Positions 34,998 to 41,375 of a DNA stretch of 43,336 bases are shown here, in pieces. The stretch comes from Candidatus Poribacteria bacterium (GTDB lineage Bacteria; Poribacteria; WGA-4E; PCPOR2b): the NCBI GenBank assembly GCA_022822785.1, contig JAJEAL010000013.1:73118-116453 (forward strand), written 5' to 3'. The stretch's first letter is position 1. The number at the start of each line of letters is the position of its first letter. Position numbers and translations under genes: made by a program. Under the pieces are notes generated by a model. It made no database searches. It worked only from the letters and a program-made list of their open reading frames with translations, and was not told the DNA's origin.

Positions 34998-37535
34998 ATG
35001 AAGATGCAAAATACGCTCAATGCGAACAGTTTACTATCACCCGTTGAGGTACTAACCGTACCATACGATCGGGAACGTTTTGAGGATATCGGTCACATGA
35101 CCTGTATGACGTTGGTACTGCTCGGGAATTATGCTCAGACCGGGCACTTTGGTGGACCACTGGCTTACACGCCTTACAACGTCGCACTCCATTTAGCGGG
35201 ACCATCGCTTGGAGGGCTGTGTTATGACTACCGCAATCCTAAACATCCGTTCTGTGACAAGTTCATGCTCGCCGGTGGGCACAACATCCCTACCGCATAC
35301 GCGCTGTGGATGATCATGGGCGAAGCAATGGCACGTCAACACGCAGCAACAGGGGATCCGCGCTACAACGTTGCCCCAGAAATTGCTGTATTGCCGATCG
35401 ATGCACTCGGTTTTCGGCGCGGTGCAGGTGCCCTAAAGACTTTGCTGCAGGAGAACGATTTGGAGGACCATCCCCTTTTTGCACAAGCAAAATTACGCGG
35501 TATTCGGTCGCTAGCAGGGCACTCTGAAACGACCGATTTGACCAACGATGTCAACGGGGGACCTTCAGGTATCGGTATTGCAACGGCGGCAGGCAAAGCG
35601 GCGTTCTGGAACTTTTTGGGGGCACCTGAAGCATTGAAAGTGCTAGCACTCGAGGGCGAATTTGCCATGACGGAAGGACACGCCCAAGAACTAAAGACAC
35701 AAGCACTTGCAATGCAGGTAGGAAAGCGGCTGCGTATTCTGCTCTCTTATAATAACGCTGGTATCGATGATACTTTGGTGGGTGGGGTGATTGATTCCAA
35801 ATATAAACAGTACGAGCTTGAGGAACAGTGGACCTCCTACGGATGGAATGTGTTTGCCCTTGAAAATGGAAACGATTATGATCAGATTCTTGCAGTCCTC
35901 AAAACTATGGAAGACTGGGATCCCGACGACCGGCGCCCCATGATCGTTATCGGCAGGACAGTCAAGGGTTATTGGCCCAGCGCGGTAGATGGGAAGATCG
36001 AGGGTTACGGGGAGCAGTTGGTCAGTTACCCAAGCCACCCGTACGGTCTAAAAATGAACGAAGAATATTTTGTTGCCTTGGCAGCAACCTTTGAGAAGCG
36101 TTACGGGGTGGAATTTGAAGGTATTCGCCAGGGACCGGTAACGGATGAACGCGAGCGTCTGATACAGTTCAAAACCAACATTGACGTAGTCATGTCGCTG
36201 CTTGATCAAAACGGGCTGGGAGACTGGCTTGCCACTCGTCTCACTGATATTGGTGATGCCGTTCAGGATGACTTGCCGCTGCGGGTTGACACCAAACACG
36301 ATCCATTTCTGGACGAACAACTTCGGGCGGAGAATCTTCCGATCGAGCCACAGACGCTCACCGTGACGAATCCGGTGTCGGGCGAGGAACAGGAGGTGGA
36401 GATTTCCCTGTTCAAGGAACCCGGAGAGGTGGCTGGCACCCGTCGAGCAATTTCAGAGATCATCAAGTGGATGAACTATGTGACAGATAACCGCTTTATC
36501 ACTCTTGCCGCAGACCTCTCAGAGTCCATCAATGTTGAACACGGCAGCCTTTGGGGGCATTACAATCCGATTACCAATCCGGCAGGCACCCGATTCAAAG
36601 CACCCATCCAAGAGGCGGGGAACGTGTCAAGCGCTATCGGACTGGTTAGCCAAAGCGCATCGCTCGACCCAGAGAAATTCGCAGGGGTCTGGGCATTAAG
36701 CGGCACCTATGGTGCCTTTACGCCGCTGATGTACCTGCCCGCCCGCGTGTGGAGTCAACAGAATCAAGACAGCCCTTTCCGGATGGGCGTGCTTAACATC
36801 CTTGCTGGCCATTCGGGACCAGAGACCGCCGCTGATGCACGAACGCACTTCGGTATTTTTGCGCCACAGGTGTGGAAACTCTTTCCGCGGGGACAGGCGA
36901 TACATGTTAGTTTCTGGGATTACAACGATGTCGCGCCAGGCTATTTCGCTGCTGCTGAAGCCGCTGCACGCGACCCGCAGGTCGGAGTCATTATCATCGA
37001 AGTCGCCCGCCCGGATTTCCCCGTGGCGGATCGAAGCACGTTTGCAGACACCGATCTCAAGGCGGCAGCCAAAGGGCTATACGTCATCCGCGATTTTGAC
37101 CCGGACACTCCCAAACACGGATATGTAGTCGTCCAAGGTTCTAACTCCACCGTCAACTTGGTCCAGATTATCCCCGAACTGGAGGCAGCGGACATAAACG
37201 TGAAGATCATTGCTGCTGTCAGCGAGGAGTTGTTCGATCTGCAGCCGGATGCCTATCGCCGGTCCGTATTGCCCCCGGAAGCACGATATGACTTGATGGT
37301 GGTGAGCACAGGAACTCAGCGCGTCTTTCCCATCAGAAACTTGGGACCGTTGACAGAGACCTATTCGCTGACAGCAGATTGGGATAACCAGTGGCTCACC
37401 GGTGGAACAGAACCGGATGTGATAGCCGAAGCACATCTTGATAGCGAATCGATCCTCGCCGGGATTAAACGCTTCGCCACCGAGCGGGAGCAGCGTCTAT
37501 CGGGCCAGCGTGAGTTACTGACAGCACTCAGTTAG
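34998..37535 (+). CDS. Transketolase-like ThDP enzyme with altered GDG motif
   Basis: A protein of about 845 residues with transketolase / homodimeric pyruvate dehydrogenase E1 layout: a ThDP-binding N-domain (HFGGPLAYTPYNVALHLAGP; NGGPSGIGIATAAGKAAFW), a pyrimidine-binding middle (NRFITLAADLSESINVEHG; VSSAIGLVSQSASLDPEKFAGVWALSG) and a transketolase C-domain (GYVVVQGSNSTVNLVQIIPELEAADINVKIIAAVS). The cofactor motif GDG...N reads G220-E221-F222, with NNAGIDD further on, so the Mg-binding Asp is Glu. The start is uncertain: GTG at 34911 or ATG at 34998 (weak GGGA); I use 34998 because no ribosome binding site precedes 34911. Substrate unknown; it follows the deacylase gene by 171 bases. Confidence 0.8.
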   Translation: MKMQNTLNANSLLSPVEVLTVPYDRERFEDIGHMTCMTLVLLGNYAQTGHFGGPLAYTPYNVALHLAGPSLGGLCYDYRNPKHPFCDKFMLAGGHNIPTAYALWMIMGEAMARQHAATGDPRYNVAPEIAVLPIDALGFRRGAGALKTLLQENDLEDHPLFAQAKLRGIRSLAGHSETTDLTNDVNGGPSGIGIATAAGKAAFWNFLGAPEALKVLALEGEFAMTEGHAQELKTQALAMQVGKRLRILLSYNNAGIDDTLVGGVIDSKYKQYELEEQWTSYGWNVFALENGNDYDQILAVLKTMEDWDPDDRRPMIVIGRTVKGYWPSAVDGKIEGYGEQLVSYPSHPYGLKMNEEYFVALAATFEKRYGVEFEGIRQGPVTDERERLIQFKTNIDVVMSLLDQNGLGDWLATRLTDIGDAVQDDLPLRVDTKHDPFLDEQLRAENLPIEPQTLTVTNPVSGEEQEVEISLFKEPGEVAGTRRAISEIIKWMNYVTDNRFITLAADLSESINVEHGSLWGHYNPITNPAGTRFKAPIQEAGNVSSAIGLVSQSASLDPEKFAGVWALSGTYGAFTPLMYLPARVWSQQNQDSPFRMGVLNILAGHSGPETAADARTHFGIFAPQVWKLFPRGQAIHVSFWDYNDVAPGYFAAAEAAARDPQVGVIIIEVARPDFPVADRSTFADTDLKAAAKGLYVIRDFDPDTPKHGYVVVQGSNSTVNLVQIIPELEAADINVKIIAAVSEELFDLQPDAYRRSVLPPEARYDLMVVSTGTQRVFPIRNLGPLTETYSLTADWDNQWLTGGTEPDVIAEAHLDSESILAGIKRFATEREQRLSGQRELLTALS

Positions 37536-37563
37536 GTTGATAAGAAACCGCAGCGTATCCACG

Positions 37564-37730
37564 AATTATGGTGAATTAGAGAAATAAGTAGAAATTTTCG
37601 CTCCTTCGTGTATGGTAGGCGCTGTTTCCAACTGCGCCGATGCGGTGCGGGGAGAAACCACACCTACCGGGCCTAGGGGCAATGCGGTTCGGTTTGGAGT
37701 GTCCCAGTAATTCTAAAATCTACCATAAAT
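37564..37730. repeat. MITE-like element A (AATTATGGTG ends)
   Basis: A 167-bp unit starting AATTATGGTGAATTAGA and ending TCTAAAATCTACCATAAAT, an imperfect inversion of the start. It contains a second inverted repeat, GGTAGGCGCTGTTTCC against GAAACCACACCTACC (about 37615-37672). The same end sequence bounds element B. Confidence 0.55.
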
Positions 37731-37893
37731 AGAAGGCTATGATAAACCCCTCCGTCTCATCCCTGATGATGCCAAAGCCTACCTCAATCGGGGCACAACG
37801 AAACTTAGACTAGGACGAATCGCTGCTGCCATCGCCAACTTTGATTACTGGGTTAGGAGATCTGTCAGGGGCGAGACTCACGAAACAGCGTGA
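37729..37893 (+). pseudogene. Remnant of a TPR-repeat gene
   Basis: One frame, without a start codon, reads GYDKPLRLIPDDAKAYLNRG followed by TTKLRLGRIAAAIANFDYW and ends at a TGA at 37891. This is one clear TPR unit (AYLNRG...LGR...AAIANFD), resembling the DAKAYLNRGTAKLRLGRYEEA-type consensus. An in-frame stop precedes it at 37726, at the right end of element A. It is a fragment left by insertions rather than a gene. Confidence 0.65.
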
Positions 37894-37946
37894 TAACCTA
37901 TTCGTCAATTCCTATGTGATGAGACATAATATCCTCTAAGCCCTCT

Positions 37947-38648
37947 TTAGGAGTTACGCACTTCATCTCGTAGTAGCGCATTTCTTAATCCCGCTTGCTT
38001 GGTCTCGGCACGGACTCCCGCCTGTCCCGACTCATCGGGGAAACGGTACGGGGCTTTAAGCCGCCAAACGCTTAAGCCCTGGCGGAATGATTAACTTTTT
38101 ATTTGCGCCATGTTATTCCGATATGTTAAAATAATAATTACAGACGGTAGAGGCAGCTATCAGCTATAATCCTGACAATCCTAGGACTTGCGCAGCTGGT
38201 TCATAAGTCCTCTCCCGGTCTTGGCACGGACTGATTAAGTAGTACAGTCCGCCTGTTCCGTTCCTGTCCCGATGTAGTCAGGGAGGATTCCGAATCACCT
38301 CACTAAAACGCACTAAAACGCACACTCAGGCAAAAAATATGTGAGAATATGTGATAATCCGTAAAAATATGTGACATCTGATTAAAATCAAAGCTAATGT
38401 TCATCAACGATCCGCCCACGACTTACGAAAATATGCAAAATATGTGAGAATATGTGACATTTTGTGACATCAGGGCAGCTTGCACCCTTCAGATTCTAGC
38501 CGCCCGTTTCTTCACCCACCGTCCGGCCTCCCGATAATCAGGGATTCATTGGGCATTGAGGGGCATATTCACAGGCGATAAATCACCGAACTACAAATCG
38601 TAGACTATCGGAACAGAGCCTTCAAGCGTTCAACTGCGTAACTCCTAA
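37947..38648. mobile_element. 702-bp non-coding element with 14-bp perfect terminal inverted repeats
   Basis: TTAGGAGTTACGCA (37947-37960) is exactly inverted as TGCGTAACTCCTAA (38635-38648). If the ends are taken as GGAGTTACGCA the element is flanked by TA on both sides, as for IS630/mariner-type insertion. No transposase frame is inside, so it would be a non-autonomous element. A related motif TAGGACTTGCGCA lies inside at 38182-38194 and forms a small hairpin with AAGTCCT (38205-38211). Confidence 0.6.
38338..38468 (+). repeat. Phased TATGTGA repeats
   Basis: TATGTGA occurs at 38338, 38348, 38368, 38441 and 38451, with the variant TTTGTGA at 38462. Spacings inside each cluster are 10, 20, 10 and 11 bases, about one or two helical turns. 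The unit AAAATATGTGAGAATATGTGA is repeated almost unchanged in both clusters. Confidence 0.6.
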
Positions 38649-38651
38649 TAG

Positions 38652-38757
38652 CATTAAACGCTCATGTTGAGATTTAGTGCAAAGAAACCGAGTTTTTTCT
38701 TCAAAACTCGGTTTCTCTTCGTGCTTTGCACTTTCTTTTTACATGAGCCGCATTAAA
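38652..38757. repeat. Dispersed hairpin element, GAAACCGAG family, intact copy 3
   Basis: Nested perfect arms: GAAACCGAGTTTT (38684-38696) with AAAACTCGGTTTC (38703-38715); AGTGCAAAG (38676-38684) with CTTTGCACT (38724-38732); GCTCATGT (38660-38667) with ACATGAGC (38741-38748). The outermost ATTAAACG / CGCATTAAAT also pairs in part. It begins 4 bases after the 702-bp element and ends where element B begins. Confidence 0.75.
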
Positions 38758-38890
38758 TTATGGTGAATTAGACAAATAAGCGAACAGTTGCCAAAGTCTC
38801 CCGCTTTCCCCCTTGATAAGGGGGGTTAGGGATTTAGGGGGTTAGCTGTACATCTGGAGTATCTAAAAAATTCTAAGATCCACCATAATT
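38756..38890. repeat. MITE-like element B (AATTATGGTG ends)
   Basis: A 135-bp unit with perfect 10-bp ends AATTATGGTG (38756-38765) and CACCATAATT (38881-38890); the similarity continues inward (AATTAGA against GATCTTAGA). Inside, CCCCCTT (38808-38814) and AAGGGGG (38818-38824) form a hairpin, followed by G-rich GGTTAGGGATTTAGGGGG. The ends match element A. Confidence 0.65.
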
Positions 38891-38943
38891 CTCCTGTAGG
38901 AGAAATCTCCCAATCCCGACATCTCACTCTGTGCTATTACTGT

Positions 38944-38972
38944 TTTAACTTTCCAGCAAAATATGTTATAAT
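38944..38972 (+). promoter_or_regulatory. Sigma70-type promoter at the head of the small-gene island
   Basis: TTTAAC (38944-38949), a 17-base spacer and a perfect TATAAT (38967-38972). Transcription would begin near 38979, exactly at the left arm of the predicted leader structure. Confidence 0.65.
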
Positions 38973-38978
38973 TCTCCC

Positions 38979-39064
38979 GGTTTTCGTGGGAGAGGACAAC
39001 GCCACCGCTCGGTGGTGTCTCCCACACCCCATTGTCCGGGCACGAAAGCCAAACCAGAAAACCG
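38979..39064 (+). ncRNA. Structured leader or small RNA candidate
   Basis: Several complementary segments lie in about 85 bases. A: GGTTTTCGTG (38979-38988) with CACGAAAGCC (39041-39050). C: GGACAA (38994-38999) with TTGTCC (39032-39037). D: CCACC (39002-39006) with GGTGG (39011-39015), loop GCTC. These three nest in one long hairpin. Alternatively B: GTGGGAGA (38986-38993) pairs with TCTCCCAC (39018-39025), excluding part of A and crossing C. CGGTTTTC (38978-38985) can also pair with GAAAACCG (39057-39064). It is not tmRNA, SRP RNA, 6S or RNase P RNA by any motif I know. No terminator is seen before the gene at 39199. Confidence 0.5.
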
Positions 39065-39198
39065 AATCCCACAACACCTTATAATCTCAACAGGCAGTCA
39101 CTAACTACGAACGGTTCCGTTCCAACAAACACCACGCCACGACTATACGTCGAGACACGGACACAAGAGAGACAAAATCAACGGCAGGGGGTAAGACA

Positions 39199-39432
39199 AT
39201 GGATTTTTCACAATGGAGCCCCTCGCATCTGATCATAGCCAGCATTACCCTCGCCGTTATAATCGGGCAAGGCATTTTTCTTTTTGGACAACTCGACAAA
39301 CGCATTGATGAACTGAAAACCGAAACGAATCAACGCCTATCGGATATGCACGCTGAAATCCGGGAGGTCCGATTAGAAATCAGCAAGCTGAACCAGAATC
39401 ACATCGACCACCTCACCCGCCACGATTCGTGA
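39199..39432 (+). CDS. Small one-helix membrane protein with coiled coil
   Basis: A 77-residue protein. A hydrophobic helix (HLIIASITLAVIIGQGIFLFG, about residues 10-30) is followed by a charged heptad-like helix (LDKRIDELKTETNQRLSDMHAEIREVRLEISKLNQNH). The layout resembles small membrane-anchored coiled-coil proteins and some holin-like proteins, but no family can be assigned. AGGGGG lies 8 bases before the ATG. It is the first gene after the strong promoter and a 220-base leader. An overlapping frame at 39032-39232 has low complexity and is not considered real. Confidence 0.65.
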   Translation: MDFSQWSPSHLIIASITLAVIIGQGIFLFGQLDKRIDELKTETNQRLSDMHAEIREVRLEISKLNQNHIDHLTRHDS

Positions 39433-39522
39433 GGGGATAAAAGCCCCAAGGCAAGTATACCTCCCCACGCTTGTCTTGTGGCGAAACTTGAAGATATGGG
39501 GATTTGACGAAAGGAGTTATTG

Positions 39523-39888
39523 ATGTATAAAGACCTTTTGGGCAGTAATTGAGAGCATGTAGAAGCACGAATGCGTGATATGGATGCACGCTGTGTGGGG
39601 ACATGTGAATCCGAAGATGCCTACAAAATTCGTAAAAATCTCACAATTAGATTCGACTTTTGCCAGAATAAAGTTAATCGAATTTATTTCATCTACTCTG
39701 GAGAGGTCAGCCCACAACGAGTCATTGAAGAAATAGGCTATCAGTCTGGGGAATACGAAAGAACCGGTCAAATGACTTACACGATACAGTCTTCTGCCGG
39801 TGATCAGTGTATACGGATAGATAGTAATCTGGAAAGAAACAGAACGATAGCATGTCTTTGGAGAACATGTAGTGAAAATCTCCGATAA
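39523..39888 (+). pseudogene. Small cysteine-containing protein gene interrupted by an in-frame TGA
   Basis: AAAGGAG stands 7 bases before an ATG at 39523 that opens MYKDLLGSN and then meets TGA at 39550-39552. The same frame continues EHVEARMRDMDARCVGTCES for 112 codons to a TAA at 39886. Without the TGA it would be a 121-residue protein. Translation from the ATG at 39571 would give 105 residues but has no ribosome binding site. The protein has four or more cysteines (CVGTC; DFCQNKVNRIYF; IACLWRTC) and matches no family I recognise. It may be a nonsense mutation, a sequencing error or recoding. The stop codon lies inside a TCCGATAA hairpin. Confidence 0.55.
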
Positions 39889-39902
39889 TTTCTCTTATCG
39901 GA
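39881..39902 (+). repeat. TCCGATAA hairpin 1
   Basis: Arms TCCGATAA (39881-39888) and TTATCGGA (39895-39902), perfect 8 bp, loop TTTCTC. The left arm carries the TAA stop of the preceding gene. No T-run follows. Confidence 0.7.
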
Positions 39903-39927
39903 TATTCATATTGAAAGGAGAAAGACT

Positions 39928-40290
39928 ATGAACGCAAATCTATTAGAACGGAAACTTACGTTAGAAGCGGAGATCGAAGATGCAAAGAACAAATTAGCTG
40001 CCGCTGAGAAACGAGCGAAACGAGCTGAAGCGAACTTCGCGACGACAGGGGAGGGAGAAGACCTCTCCGCCTACGATGAGGCAATGCACGATTTGGGTGA
40101 TGCGGCAATGCGAGTAGAACGCGCTGAGGAGGCATTGGTTTATGCTTTATATCAGACTGACAAATGCCCAGAATGCGGCGCTGGCAAAACACATTTGCAA
40201 CTGGTAAGTGCCGATTTTTTACTGTGTGATAAATGCAACAAGGCGACCGCAGTGGCAGAGTTGGAACTCCTCGATGCACAATACCAATGA
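39928..40290 (+). CDS. Coiled-coil protein with C-terminal zinc ribbon
   Basis: A 120-residue protein. Residues 5-40 and 53-75 are strongly helical and Ala/Glu/Lys-rich (ERKLTLEAEIEDAKNKL; AEKRAKRAEANF; MRVERAEEALVYAL). A zinc ribbon follows: C80-P-E-C83 and C100-D-K-C103 separated by 16 residues. Such combinations occur in nucleic-acid-binding accessory proteins, but no specific family is evident. AAAGGAG lies 8 bases before the ATG. It sits between hairpin 1 and hairpin 2. Confidence 0.75.
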   Translation: MNANLLERKLTLEAEIEDAKNKLAAAEKRAKRAEANFATTGEGEDLSAYDEAMHDLGDAAMRVERAEEALVYALYQTDKCPECGAGKTHLQLVSADFLLCDKCNKATAVAELELLDAQYQ

Positions 40291-40330
40291 AAAGAATTTC
40301 AAGTGTGAGATTGAAACGCGCCCTGAAACT

Positions 40331-40356
40331 CGTCCGATAAAATCTATTATCGGACG
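40331..40356 (+). repeat. TCCGATAA hairpin 2
   Basis: Arms CGTCCGATAA (40331-40340) and TTATCGGACG (40347-40356), perfect 10 bp, loop AATCTA, followed by TTTA. It lies 40 bases after the zinc-ribbon gene. A half site TGTCCGATAA is at 40450-40459 before the next gene. Confidence 0.75.
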
Positions 40357-40489
40357 TTTAGAGGTTATTTTAGGGGAAAGCAGGGAGGCTTGATCCAGTC
40401 ATAGCAAGGGTTTTAGGGCTTTCACAAATGTAAAAAAATCGCAAAAAATATGTCCGATAAGTGAATTCAAGTAGGAAAGGAGCATCAAT

Positions 40490-40780
40490 ATGGAAGGTTT
40501 ACGACCGAAGCAGCTGGCTCAGAAAGGCGTATCTTATATTGAAAAAGCAATTTTAGATCTCTTGTTTGAAGCAGAGATGAACCACCAGCAAGGATTAGGG
40601 CCTACAGAAATTAGCAGGAGGCTTGGCACTATGCTGTCAGGATCAAGAGGTAATTATCCCAAAGATGGTATCGTTGCCGCTTTTCTAAATAAACTCAAAG
40701 AGCAAGGCTTAGTAAATAATATTGTGCGCGGTGATTGGAGGCTAACCGAGATGGGGCGTGAAAATCGCCGTGACGATTGA
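40490..40780 (+). CDS. Small winged-helix-like DNA-binding protein
   Basis: A 96-residue protein. The order SYIEKAILDLLFEA (helix 1), GLGPTEISRRLGTML (helix 2 and turn), DGIVAAFLNKLKEQGLV (recognition-type helix) and a short wing NNIVRGDWRLTEMGRE fits a winged helix, much like small MarR/PadR-type or restriction-associated wHTH proteins. AAAGGAG lies 7 bases before the ATG. It is followed 16 bases later by a GIY-YIG-like gene. It is a candidate regulator of the island; the target is unknown. Confidence 0.7.
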   Translation: MEGLRPKQLAQKGVSYIEKAILDLLFEAEMNHQQGLGPTEISRRLGTMLSGSRGNYPKDGIVAAFLNKLKEQGLVNNIVRGDWRLTEMGRENRRDD

Positions 40781-40796
40781 TGAAAGGAGCGTCAAT

Positions 40797-41276
40797 ATGC
40801 GAACCGTCAGGGTTGAATGGGAGGGGCCACTCTCTCTTGACGAGATGAAAGCGTTGGATGACGATGACGAGGACTGCGGTTTATACCAAATCTACGGTCA
40901 CCACATCATCTTCGGAGACGATTCTTTGCTCTACGTTGGAATGACAACATGGGCTTTCGAGCAACGATTTTTTAGCGGAAACGACCCTCACATTGATTGG
41001 CTGGAGGAGGAGGAGGGGGTGTCAGTTTATGTAGGTCGAATTGTGGAGGAAGATTATGAGCATGATCCGCCACGTTGGTCGGATTGGGAGAATGTGCTCA
41101 AGGATGCTGAGGCACTTACAATCTACTGGCACTCGCCGCCGTATAATTCGTCCAACATTGGGAGATACAACGGTCAACGGCTGGAAGTCGTGAATCTTGG
41201 TAATTACGGCAGTTTATGTGAAAGATACAGGAGTCGCGATCGTAAAAGGTGGGGGTGGTCCGGCGATTACGGTTAG
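40797..41276 (+). CDS. GIY-YIG-fold nuclease-like protein (short)
   Basis: A 159-residue protein. The GIY half is G28-L-Y30 in CGLYQIYGHHIIFG, the YIG half is Y46-V-G48 in SLLYVGMTTWAFEQRF with Arg57, a later Glu is in KDAEALTIYWHSPPYNSSN (E105) and the final Asn follows PPY. This is the GIY-YIG order with a longer hairpin. I use the ATG at 40797 with AAAGGAG 7 bases upstream; the frame opens earlier, at 40758, inside the previous gene. Known relatives cut DNA in repair, restriction or homing. No DNA-binding domain is attached. The C-terminus is basic (RYRSRDRKRWGW). Confidence 0.7.
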   Translation: MRTVRVEWEGPLSLDEMKALDDDDEDCGLYQIYGHHIIFGDDSLLYVGMTTWAFEQRFFSGNDPHIDWLEEEEGVSVYVGRIVEEDYEHDPPRWSDWENVLKDAEALTIYWHSPPYNSSNIGRYNGQRLEVVNLGNYGSLCERYRSRDRKRWGWSGDYG

Positions 41277-41375
41277 TCTCTTGACTGTCTTCAAATGAAA
41301 GGGGGCAGTTGTTGTAACTCGCCGAAGATGGCAGAGTTGCGGACGAGATTGAATCAATGAAAGGAAAACTAAATA

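Larger units (their letters stand above)
37536..39198. other. Gene-free stretch packed with repeat elements, remnants and a leader
   Basis: About 1.66 kb without an intact gene. In order it holds a MITE-like element, a TPR gene remnant, a 702-bp element with 14-bp inverted ends that contains phased TATGTGA repeats, a GAAACCGAG-family hairpin, a second MITE-like element, then a promoter and a structured leader. Inside the 702-bp element GGTCTYGGCACGGACT occurs twice (38001-38016 and 38217-38232). It marks the boundary between chromosomal core and accessory island. Confidence 0.7.

Noticed and set aside
39032-39232. A 66-codon frame overlapping the small membrane-protein gene
   Set aside because: It lacks a ribosome binding site, has low-complexity Arg/Gln/Thr-rich sequence, and covers the structured leader; the 39199 gene is better supported.
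39550-39552. TGA as a selenocysteine codon
   Set aside because: Only a weak 4-bp hairpin lies downstream and no selenoprotein family is recognised; mutation or sequencing error is simpler.
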